Assembly: GCA_963514095.1 (NCBI GenBank)
Contig: OY741266.1
Span: 10,932,797-10,996,796, forward strand
DNA length: 64,000 nucleotides
Direction of reading: 5' to 3'
DNA from: Eutrigla gurnardus
Taxonomy: Eukaryota; Chordata; Actinopteri; Perciformes; Triglidae
The notes beneath the pieces were generated by a model. The model ran no database searches, was not told where the DNA came from, and saw nothing but the letters and a program-made list of their open reading frames with translations. Each line of letters opens with the position of its first letter. Positions within the stretch are counted from its first letter, which is position 1. Shown here piece by piece: positions 44,801-55,088 of the stretch. The translations under genes and the position numbers were made by a program.

Positions 44801-47800
44801 CTAATCATTCTCTGGGTGGATTGTGGTTTTGTCCAAATACTCCAGAAAGGGCTGCCAGGTTTTTTTAAAAGTGTTGTCGGAGCCCGCCAGAGAAAATCTA
44901 ACCTTCTCCAGTTTGATATGAGTCAGGACCTCTTTGAGCCAGCTATTGTGTGAGGGTGGAAGAACATGTTTCCATTTAAACAAAATAAGACGTCTGGCCA
45001 ATAGAGTCGTAAAGGCCAATACCCGGCGTTTTGACGCACAGAGGTTGGGTGTCGTATGCGGAGGGGAGCCAAACAGGGCCGTGCAAGGCTCAGGATTAAG
45101 ATCCACATCAAGCACTGTTGCAAGTGTGACAAAGATTTGGCGCCAAAATTCAATGAGGTTTGAACAGGACCAAAACATGTGTGTGTGATTAGCAGGTGAA
45201 CACTTACATCTATTGCAACTGTCACTGGTGCCTGGGTAAATCTTCGCCAATCGGGCATTTGTGTAGTGCACTCTAAAAAGAACTTTGCATTGTAATAGAC
45301 TGTGCCTGGCACATATAGAGGATGTATGGACCAGCTTAAGGGTTTGGTCCCATTGACTGTCCGTGATTGGGGCTCCCAACTCCTCCTCCCAGGTCTGCTT
45401 CAGGCGAGTCGTTTGGTCAGGGTTAAGGGAATCAATGGAATTGTAAATCACAGAAATGGAGCGCTTTTGTGCAGGGTCGAGGGTGAGCATGGAATCGATC
45501 AGAGACCCGGGCGGGTGATTGTGAAAGTGAGGGTAGGTGGTTTTAACAAAGTGCCTGACTTGAAGAAAACGGAAAAAATGAGAGTGGGGTAAATCAAACC
45601 TGGCTGCAAGTTCTGTAAAATCAGTAAATTTGTTATCTCTGTAAAAGTCCTTTACATGTAGCAAACCTTTGTTTCGCCAGGTAGTAAAGGTAGGGTCCGA
45701 AAGGGAGGGTGGGAATAAATGGTTTTTAACAACTGGGGCCACGACTGAAGGGTCATTCAAGCCATAGTGTTTACGAAACTGCGTCCAAATTTTCAGTGAG
45801 TTGTTAACAACAGGGTTCTGTGAAATATTATGAATCTTGAGGGGGAGTGGCGCAGTGAGGAGGGACTGTAAAGAAAACTTTGAGGACCGTAGTTCTATCA
45901 AAGCCCACAAGGGGCCTGTGTCGGCTCCTCTGTCCAGCCAATGACCGAGTTTGTTAATGTTGCATGCCCAATAATACTGGATAAGATTGGGTAGTGCAAG
46001 ACCGCCCAGCTTTTTGGGTAGCTGTAAAACAGCTTTTCTAATACGGGGTGGCTTGTTTAACCATAGAAACGAAGATATTGTCTGGTCCAGTTGTCGAAAG
46101 AAGGATCGTCTAATAAAAATTGGGATATGTTGGAACAAGTAGAGAAATTTAGGGAGAATCACCATCTTAACCAGGTTGACTCTGCCAGATAGGGAGAGGG
46201 GGAGGGAGGACCAGCGAGTCAGATCAAGTTTACACTTTTCAATAAGAGGACGGAAATTTTTGTTAAAGAGGTCCTTGAAGGAAGCGGTGACAAATATGCC
46301 TAGATATCGAAACCCCTCTGAGACAACTCTGAACGGGAATGTGGATGATGGCATCTTCTTAGACAGGTGATTGATAGGAAGAAGTTCACTTTTATTAAAA
46401 TTTAATTTGTAACCAGAGTATCTGCCGAATTGAGTTAGAATGTCTGTGATAATGGGGATAGACGAGGCCGGGTTCGACACATATAATAGCAAATCATCCG
46501 CATATAGGGATAGCTTATAGGTGACATCATTCCTGGTGATGCCCTCGACTCTCCCCTCCTCCCGAAGCCAAGTGGCCAATGGTTCGATAGCTAGAGCAAA
46601 TAGGAGGGGGGAGAGGGGGCATCCCTGTCTGGTGCCCCGACAAAGGGCGAAAGAAGGCGATCTCACTCCGTTTGTAAGGATATGGGCAGTTGGGGAGTCA
46701 TAGAGCAGTCTAATCCATGCGATAAAGTCAGAGTTGAAACCAAATTTAGACAAGATGTAGTACAGGTACTCCCATTCAACCCTGTCGAACGCTTTCTCAG
46801 CGTCTAGAGAAATTATCACCTCGGGTGTGGCAGGGTTGGGGGAGCCAATAATGTTGAAAAGTCTCCTGGTATTAGATGAAGAGTTCCTTCCAGCCATAAA
46901 CCCAGTCTGGTCCGTGGAAATTAGGGCAGGTAGGGCTTGCTGCAGACGCGTAGCTAGGATCTTGGCGAGAATCTTTTGGTCCACATTTAAAAGTGAGATG
47001 GGCCTATAGTTGCTACATTCTAGGGGGTCTTTGTATTTTTTCAGTAAAAGAGAGATATTAGCTTCTGATAGGGTTGGGGGCAATCTGCCATTATTAAAGG
47101 ATTCGTTGTAGATATTTACCAAATGAGGGGCTATTAGGTTTGAATATGCTTTGTAGAATTCTACTACAAACCCATCTGGACCTGGGGATTTGCCGTTTTG
47201 TAGCTGCCCAATCGCCTCCTGTACTTCCGCCGTTAGGATTGGTGCGCCTAATTTATTAGCGAGATTGCTATCAACTACAGGATATGAGAGCATCTCCAGG
47301 GGGTTGTGGTTCTTCCAGATTTCAGGGGAGTACTCAGAGGAGTACAAATCGGAATAGAAATTCAAGAGCGCATCGTTTACTGATTTTGGGTCAGTGACCA
47401 CTGTCCCTGATGGTAATTTTATCCTAGGGATCAGCCTTGAAAGCGCTGCGGTTCTAGCCTGATGAGCGAGGAGTTTGCCCGCCTTGTCTCCCATTTCAAA
47501 ATAGCGTTGCTTTGTCTTTAACAGCTTAGTTTCAACCTTGGATGTTGACAAAAGGTCAAACTCAGCCTGGAGTTTGAGACGTTGGTCATAAAGAGAAGGA
47601 GTAGGGGCGGTGGCATATTGTCTGTCGATGCTAACGAGTTGATCTGATAGCCAGACCATCCTTTCCGTGTCCACTTTTTTCTGCCGGGAGGCAAATGAGA
47701 TAGCCTGACCCCTCAGATATGCTTTACACGCCTCCCATAAAGTGCTTCTTGAGATGTCTGGAGTGTCATTTGCATGAAAAAAATGGGTTATTTCCTCTTT

Positions 47801-48617
47801 AAAGAATTTTTTAAAATGTGGATTATTCAGTAAAAAGTGAGAAAGTTTCCACAGTGTCTGAGGAGGGCTAAGGTTTGGGAATTTTATGACAACTGATGTG
47901 GGAGCATGATCTGAGATCACTATACTGTGATACTCGCTAGAGTTGACCCAATGCAACAACCTATTATCAACAACAAAAAAATCAATTCTAGAATATGTGC
48001 GATGGACATGGGAAAAAAAAAGAAAAGGCTTTGGTAGACGGATTAAGAGATCTCCAAGGGTCACATAGGCTGAGCTGATTTATAAAAGATCTTCATGTAG
48101 TGGCAGAGTTGGACAGAGTAAGGGGTTTAGAGGAGGACCTATCTAGAACAGGATCTTGAATGAGATTGAAATCACCGCCTATAATCGGGTGGTGACTGTC
48201 TATATCTGGGAGAGACGAGAAAAGGTGGGTAATGAATTTGTCATCATCCCATACGGGGGCATAGACACTCACTAAAATAACAGGGATGTCAAACAACTTG
48301 CCTGAAACAGCCACAAAGCGCCCATTGGGATCTTCAATAGATTTTGTTGGCTCAAATGTTATATTTTTACTTATAATGATGGCCGCCCCTCTCGCCCTTG
48401 CAGAGAAATTGGAATGAAATACATGACTCATCCAAGGTCTTTTAATACGAGAAATCTCAGAAGTCTTAAGGTGAGTTTCTTGAAGGAAATAAATATCCCC
48501 TTTGAGTTGTCTCAAATGTGAAATCACTTTGCCTCTCTTAATTAAACCATTGATTCCCCTAACGTTCCACGACACAAACCTGCAGCCCTGATTCTGAGGT
48601 GTAGTTGTGTTGTGCAT
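44801..48617 (-). pseudogene. L1-B ORF2: endonuclease, RT and Cys-rich tail (two lesions)
   Basis: The frame 48617-48093 has the APE-like endonuclease (VSWNVRGINGL, FLQETHLK, IGGDFNLI). A TGA stands near 48093-48091. About 70 bases later a T-run (near 48010-48020 on the minus strand) is one base longer than the frame needs. The frame 48064-44801 (1087 codons) then carries the end of the endonuclease (RIDFFVVDN), the RT (NYRPISLLNVDQKI, SLDAEKAFDRVEW, GTRQGCPLSPLL and catalytic YADDLLLYV) and the Cys/His tail (CNRCKCSPANHTHMFW). Total length fits L1 ORF2 (about 1270 aa). Two small lesions suggest a recently inactivated copy or assembly errors. Confidence 0.9.
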
Positions 48618-49488
48618 TATTCACCCTTTGTTAAGTAAAGATGTATGGTGGTGATGCCCTGAGGGAGGGGGGAGGGGACAAGGAAGAAAAAAAACAAAAA
48701 AGGAAAAAACAAAAGCAAAAATAACAGAGAACCCCATTAACACATTCAAAAACCCTTGTATAGCTTCCAGTTTCTTTATACTCACAGATCCCCATGGCTT
48801 CATCACTCCTGCAGGATTAAGTGTAACCCATATAGTACAGATAATCAAGTACTGAACTGAGAAAAGGTTTAGTGCCTCCCATATTAAACTATGTATATTA
48901 TACATGATAAGGCTTATAACCAGTATTATTCAGATGTGAGCATAAAGTTTGCATAAAAGGTACTGTAGAGCAATAAAGAAGAAAAAACATAACAGTGTGA
49001 GTTTTCACCCTGTTTCACCTCTTTTAGAACAGTAGGGGGCGATATGATCCGGGAGTGGGAAACAAAATTAGAAGAGGTTGCATCTTCATGTATTAGAAAA
49101 ACAAAAAACAAACAGTTATCCGGACTCACACTGCGATGTGACGGGTATCTTTGTATTAAATGTTTAACTGATATTACCCCTAACAGAATATGAAGAACCT
49201 GTTAAATAATTAACAGTTAAACGGCCGTTAGGCCGAGCTAACCAAAACAAACAGGGTAGTCTCCATACTCAGCCTCGGTACAACAAGCCCAAGTGGATAT
49301 TTACAGATGTATACAGTCTCAGTGTTCGAGGAGCATCATAAAACACTAGAAAAAGGAGAGTCACTGTGTGTTAAATATTATGCCGAGACACTCTTACCGG
49401 CTGGGCGAGTCATCCCGCGGCCCACGCCCGTAATGGTGTTAGCATTGGCCGCTAGTGAATTAGTCCGTGCACCGGCTACCAGGTCGAG

Positions 49489-50319
49489 TCATGGGGCGGG
49501 CATGGAACTCACGTAGGCAGTGGCTTCTTCAACTGAGGAGAAACGTTTCTTAGTGCCGTCTTTCTTAGTGATTTGGAGCTTTGATGGGTAAAGCAGAGCC
49601 GGTCGGAGGCCCAGGTTGTACAGCTTAGCCATAACATCGCGGTAGGCCGCCCGTTGCTCTAAAACGTCGGGGCAGTAATCCTCGTAGATGCGGACCGGCG
49701 AATCACGGTACTTCAGGTCATTCCTCCGTTTGCGGGCCTCCCGGACTATTAGCTCCTTAGTCTGGTGTCGGTGACAGCAAACGATCACGGGCCTGGGCCT
49801 GTCTCCTTGCTGCGGCTTTGGAGCTAGGGAGCGGTGGGCTCGGTCCAGCTCTGGCGGGGTTTGTAGCACCTGGTTCCCGAATATCTCCAACAGGACATCC
49901 GAAAAAAAGGTTGTGGGTCGTGGACCTTCTATGGACTCTGGCAGGCCGACAATCCTGATGTTGTTACGCCGGCTTCGTCCCTCCAGGTCGATGTTTTTGG
50001 CTTTGAGCTTGACACAAGCCTCTGATAAAGTGGAGCATGATGCTTCTAGCGCTTGGATGCGTTCTTCCGTTAAGTTGGCGTTGGACTCCAGGCTCGCAAT
50101 TCGTTCACCAAAGTCAGTCACTGTAGCCTGCACCGTGTCTAGTTTCGCTTCGAGGGAGATAAAGGCTGATCTGAGCTCAGCGGAAAGTGCCGCCGATATG
50201 GAGCGGCGGTGCTCCTCCAACAGGCTAGTCAGAGCAGGCATGCTAATCTGATTAGCCATGGCGGGCGAATCCTCTCTCGCGGTTTCTCTTTCCTTAGCCA
50301 GCCTGGTTCCGGAGGCCAT
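49489..50319 (-). CDS. L1-B ORF1 protein, intact
   Basis: This 276-codon frame has a coiled coil at about residues 40-115 (heptads through LEAKLDTVQATV, LESNANLTEERI). An RRM-like domain follows (RRNNIRIVGLPE, RPRPVIVCCHR), then a C-terminal domain (RAAYRDVMAKLY, DGTKKRFSS). It is the RNA-binding chaperone of L1. No lesion was seen, so expression is possible where the 5' UTR is active. Confidence 0.9.
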   Translation of the reverse strand: MASGTRLAKERETAREDSPAMANQISMPALTSLLEEHRRSISAALSAELRSAFISLEAKLDTVQATVTDFGERIASLESNANLTEERIQALEASCSTLSEACVKLKAKNIDLEGRSRRNNIRIVGLPESIEGPRPTTFFSDVLLEIFGNQVLQTPPELDRAHRSLAPKPQQGDRPRPVIVCCHRHQTKELIVREARKRRNDLKYRDSPVRIYEDYCPDVLEQRAAYRDVMAKLYNLGLRPALLYPSKLQITKKDGTKKRFSSVEEATAYVSSMPAP

Positions 50320-50506
50320 AGAGCATGTAGAGTATAGTACTCACTTTTACTGAGCAGTCGGGTTGTGGTTGGGTTGTGAAAAGTTGTGTTTTTTCAGGTC
50401 AGCGCGGGAGAGCGCGAGACATGCGTCTACTCCATTCCCCTCTCCACCGGAAGTCCTGAAATGTGCATTTTTTTGCTTTATTGGGGGTCTGGGGACTCAG
50501 AACCAG

Positions 50507-51448
50507 TCAGTATCTGGTGTGACCACCATTTGCCTCATGCAGTGCAACACATCTTCGCATAGAGTTTATCAGATTGTCAATTGTGGCCTGTGGAATGTTG
50601 GTCCACTCCTCTTCAATGGCTGTTCGAAGTTGCTGGATATTAGTGGGAACTGGTACACGCTGTCGTATACGCCGGTCAAGCACATCCCAAACATGCTCAA
50701 TGGGTGACATGTCCGGTGAGTATGCTGGCCATGCAAGAACTGGGACATTTTCAGCTTCCAAGAATTGTGTACAGATCCTTGCAACATGGGGCCGTGCATT
50801 ATCTTGCTGAAACATGAGGTGATGTTCATGGATGTATGGCACAACAATGGGCTGCCCATACCATAACCCCACCACCACCATGGGCCACTCGATCCACAAC
50901 ATTGACATCAGCAAAGCGCTCACCCACACGACGCCACACACGCTGTCTGCCATCTGCCCTGAACAATGTAAACCGAGATTCATCCGTGAAGAGAACACCT
51001 CTCCAACGTGCCAGACGCCATCGAATGTGAGCATTTGCCCACTCAAGTCTGTTACGGCGACGAGCTGGAGTCAGGTCAAGACCCCGATGAGGACGACGAG
51101 CATGCAGTTGAGCTTCCCTGAGACGGTTTCTGACAGTTTGTGCAGAAATTGTTTGGTTATGCAAACCAATTGTTTCAGCAGCTGTCTGAGTGGCTGGTCT
51201 CAGACGATCTTGGAGGTGAACCTGCTGGATGTGGAGGTCCTGGGCTGGTGTGGTTACACGTGGTCGCGGTTGTGAGGCCGGTTGGATGTACTGCCATATT
51301 CTCTGAAACGCCTTTGGAGACGGCTTATGGTGGAGAAATGAACATCCAATGCACGAGCAACAGATCTGGTTGACATTCCTGCTGTCAGCATGCCAATTGC
51401 ACGCTCCCTCAATGCTTGTGGCATCTGTGGCATTTTGCTGTGAGACAA
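50507..51448 (-). pseudogene. Tc1 transposase (DD34E), frameshifted
   Basis: An N-terminal paired-like helix-turn-helix (ALRERAIGMLTAGMSTRSVA) lies in 51448-51254. The catalytic segment with the first Asp (LFTDESRF) follows in a second frame to 50826. The second Asp (QQDNARPH) and the DD34E Glu (SPIEHVWD) are in the frame 51046-50507. At least two frameshifts separate them, so the protein is dead although the TIRs are still well conserved. Confidence 0.88.
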
Positions 51449-51733
51449 AACTGCACATTTCAGAGTGGCCTTTTATTGTGGGCAGTATAAGGTACACCTG
51501 TGCACTAATCATGATGTCAGATCAGCATCTTGATGTGGCACACCTGTGAGGTGGGATGGATTATCTCAGCAAAGCAGAAGTGCTCACTATCACACATTTA
51601 GACAGATTTGTGAACAATGTTTGAGAGAAATGGTAATATTGTGTATCTGGAATGAATTTTAGATCTTTAAGTCCATCTCATGAAAAATGGGAGCAAAAAC
51701 AAAAGTGTTGCGTTTATATTTTTGTTGAGTGTA

Positions 51734-52800
51734 TATATATATTTAGCTGTCCCAATGTGGTCTCCTCTCGTTGTCCAAGCCTCTCGTGAGATTCGTAAAT
51801 GCCGCTCAGAAAAACTTGAATATCCGACTGGCCGATTGAAGACGCAACGTAGTGTATACTATCTCACTGAGCCAGCTATTAGCCAATCACAGCGCTTCAA
51901 AATGGACGAGAGCAGCAGGTCCCAGATTCGACACACCATAGACATGTCCAGACAGAAAAAAAACAAATAACTAAACAGGAAAAAGAAGTCCACAAAATAA
52001 AAGTGCGTTATATATCGGATTTATATAAAATATGAAAGCAAAATCAAACATGACTTATACTGACATATTTAAAATAACAATACGTATTACTATGTTCCCA
52101 TGGTTTACAAACGTATGTAGTGAATTAAGTAAGCCATGACAATGCAACGATTTTAGATCCTTCACTACAAAAGTGAAAGTTATTGTAACTTCAGTGTACA
52201 TATTGTGATCAGCTCCAAACTTCACACAGTTGATGAGAGTCCCACCCTGAACACGTCTGCACTGCAATATTGACTCACAATCAGAGCGCCACCTATTGGC
52301 GACATGAAATGTTTTTACACTGGTATGCACTCCTCCTGTGTCAAATTTGGTAGGAAGAGCCTCCAGACGTTGCTCATGCTTCCTGTCGAAGATTGGGAGG
52401 ACGCCTTGAACGGCGTTACCGCGGCGATGCCCTTTCTCCATGTAAGAGGAAGCGATGTTTCCAGTGGGTCGCTACAGTCCCAGTGTCGTGGAACTTTGCA
52501 CCCCAGTCGAGCATGATGACTTTAATCGTCTGATACGATAATCGACATGAAAATTCAACGAAGGGACGACCAGCGATCACATCGTGGAGGCCCAGGTAGC
52601 CTACCTTGGCCCTGGCTAACATAATGTAATCTAGTGTTGTTAGGCCCATACCTCGGCCTGTGTGTCCTCACTGAGCTACAAATGTAATGGGGGTTGACGG
52701 GGCAAAATCAATAACAGCGTCTTTGGGGACATCTAAAAACCAGACAGGGCCGGTGTGGAGGAGGGCGAGGTGGAAAAGGAGGTGGAAGAAATCATGTTAA
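51734..52800. other. unassigned stretch between Tc1 and a TTAA element
   Basis: The stretch 52180-52335 (GCGCCACCTATTGGCGACA region) is wording common in fish interspersed repeats. No gene was identified. Confidence 0.4.
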
Positions 52801-54034
52801 AGGGATAGTTCAGAATTTTGGACATAAGACCTATTTTCCAAGTGAGCCGGGTGTGTTTGAGACGTCTGGAGACGTTTTCAAGAAATTTCATTCAGTTCTT
52901 CTAGTTGCCGAGTTCGCTTATGCTATGGCTAGCGCAAGTCAATCGTTCTTAGCTAGCATGGCATTAAAAACAGTCTTGCCCACTCCACAGTGCACCCGAG
53001 GCAAATCCATTGTAACGGCAGACTATCGATGTACATATGTGTTGATAGAATGTTTGAAATAAAACCAACCTTGCATTTTTAAGGATTTATGTCTCAGCAG
53101 CAGCAGCAGTGTGTCATAGTTCCTAGTAGGCTATGGCAGCGGCAGACTGATATCACCTAGCACTTATAAGTTACCGGTTCTATAATAGTTTGTCTGCTGT
53201 CATTGCTACAGACGCAGAGTAGCCTGTAGTGCTAGTTTCTTCAATCTCACAGAAATGGACACTTTTGGAGAATATACTGAAACTTTTGAAGACTCTGATG
53301 AGGAGTTTTTTTCCACCCAAACCCAACTGTACCTGTACGAGCCTGAATATACAGAGGAAGAATTGCGCGAGAGGGATGCTCAAAGGGCAGAACGTGAACG
53401 AGCGTCTGTGGAGACCGAGATAGCCCCCGCTGGAGCTGAGAACCGGGACCGAACAAACGGAGACTGGTGGTGCCAGGAGGGAATCCCCCGCAACGCGTAC
53501 GGACGGAGCAGAGGTCTGGGTTCGCGGTGCGTAATTGTGGCTTTGCGTGGCCGTGGGCTGCCCGGTGTTTGAGTGAGGTCCAATCGCTTTTCACCTAGGT
53601 CTGAGGGCATGAGTCCCGACAATTCGTCCCGGTTCGATTGCCTATTTACGGGCAGTATTTCGGGCTGCGCGTCAGAGTTTTGAGTCCGACGGAGCAAAGT
53701 AAAGTACCACTGCTGCTGAGAAACTAGTTCCTCAAAAAATGGATGATTCATGCGATGCAAGGTTAGTTTTGTTTCAAATATTATTCTATCAACACAAATA
53801 TGTACATCGACAGTCTAGTGTTTTAATGGACTTGCCTCGGGTTCACTGTGGAGTGGGCAAGACTGTTTTTAATGCTTGTCTAGCTAAGAACCATTGACTT
53901 GCGCTAGCTATAGCATAAGCGAACTCGGCAACTAGAAGAACTGAATGAAATTTCTTGAAAACGTCTCCAGACGTCTCGAACACACCAGCTGACTTGGAAA
54001 ATAGGTCTTATGTCCAAAATTCTGAATTATCCCT
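52801..54034. mobile_element. TTAA-flanked DNA element with 210-bp TIRs
   Basis: TTAA stands at 52797-52800 and 54035-54038. The TIRs (52801-53011 and 53826-54034) begin AGGGATAGTTCAG / AGGGATAATTCAG. TTAA duplications are known for piggyBac and Kolobok elements. I cannot decide between them without a transposase. The interior carries one 105-codon frame. Confidence 0.8.
53255..53572 (+). CDS. small acidic ORF inside the TTAA element
   Basis: This frame of 105 codons starts in good context after an unspliced leader. It is acidic at first (DTFGEYTETFEDSDEE) and then has a charged helix (EYTEEELRERDAQRAERER) and NGDWWCQ. The pattern resembles the N-terminal part of multicopy fish proteins that carry a P2X7 C-terminal-like zinc domain (WC-x-CG). 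Here the frame diverges right after the first Trp-Cys. The function is unknown. An accessory protein of a larger element is a guess. Confidence 0.4.
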   Translation: MDTFGEYTETFEDSDEEFFSTQTQLYLYEPEYTEEELRERDAQRAERERASVETEIAPAGAENRDRTNGDWWCQEGIPRNAYGRSRGLGSRCVIVALRGRGLPGV

Positions 54035-54038
54035 TTAA

Positions 54039-55088
54039 ACAGACCATAAATGTGTCACGGTGTGGAGACTTTAGGTTGACATTAATTTTATTGTTCCAAG
54101 TCACATATTGTCTCTTTAAATGGCAACGTTAAAATGAAAATAGGAGAATACATGTCGACCAGAGGTGCAGCATATGGTAATTATAGAATAACTTATTTTA
54201 GCATTTTTTATATAAACAGTAAAAACACTGATTTTTGACAGCTGTTCCCCAGCTGTACTTAAATCTGGATTCACAACTGCTAGTTCTAACAGGATGAAAC
54301 TTTTGGCACAATTTTTTTTTAAAGATTTAGAGGCCAGAGAGGAAGATTTACTGTAATCGATGGAAATGCACACGTAATGATTAGCCTGTTATGGCTACAG
54401 AAGTAGGTAGATAAGGGGGGCCCATCAGCAGTGACCACTTCTGGCCCTTTGCTTTTGGACATGCACTGTATTTGGTCAGCCCAATCTGTATCAGTGAGCA
54501 TCCAAAACCAAATAAACACAACCAAGCAACCTTTTGCTATATAACTTAATTAACACGTGACTATCAGTGCGTAAAGTAATGAGAACTGAGGCCACAATAT
54601 GAAGTAGTCCAGATATAAATCTGCTCCAGACATACATTTAATGGTTAGCACAAGAATATTAGATGCAAAGACTATATCATACCAGAGTGTTTTGGGGGTA
54701 TGTGTTTGACAAGCATGTGATAATGCTAGTTTTATTTTTTAGATGCAACACTGCCCTCTCTTTCCACTGCATGGTATCACAAGCCATGTTTCAAAGGATC
54801 AGCTCTCATGGCAAGGGCCAAAATTCTACCTTGATGAGCTAAACCAAAAAAATAATAAAAGGGTTTAGTATACACATGAATGCAAAAAAGCACACAAGTA
54901 AATATATAAAAATACTTTATTAGACATCTACCTTTGACAAACAAGTTTATCATTGAGCTGGTTCCATTCAATGACAGCAGCACCAAAACCACCAAGAAAC
55001 ATGAATAATAACAAACAACAGAGAACGAGGACACATGGTGGGGAAAGCTTATAAGAACTAGAGCTGAAATGTACTTCGGAGTCATTTT
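54039..55088. other. region downstream of hpf1, no gene seen
   Basis: AT-rich sequence between the TTAA element and the hpf1 stop codon. An AATAAA on the minus strand (TTTATT at 54739-54744, and AT-rich runs near 54900) could serve the hpf1 transcript. Confidence 0.4.

Larger units (their letters stand above)
44432..50454 (-). mobile_element. full-length L1 (L1-B), 6.0 kb, inside Tc1
   Basis: Flanks at 44411-44431 and 50455-50475 share CCTGAAATGTGCA plus a T7 run and G, a 21-bp target duplication. On the minus strand: a 5' UTR of 135 bp, ORF1, a long inter-ORF spacer (48618-49488), ORF2, and a 3' UTR with a 27-base C run (G-run at 44770-44797 plus strand) and an A/T-rich stretch. It ends in AATAAAAAGATTTATA rather than a long poly(A). 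Confidence 0.92.
44144..51731 (-). mobile_element. Tc1/mariner transposon split by an L1
   Basis: Terminal inverted repeats of about 281 bp (44144-44424 and 51451-51731), starting CACTCAACAAAAATATAAAC, are about 97% identical and flanked by TA (44142-44143, 51732-51733). Without the 6-kb L1 and one copy of its target duplication the element is about 1.54 kb, the normal Tc1 size. The transposase is on the minus strand. Confidence 0.92.
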
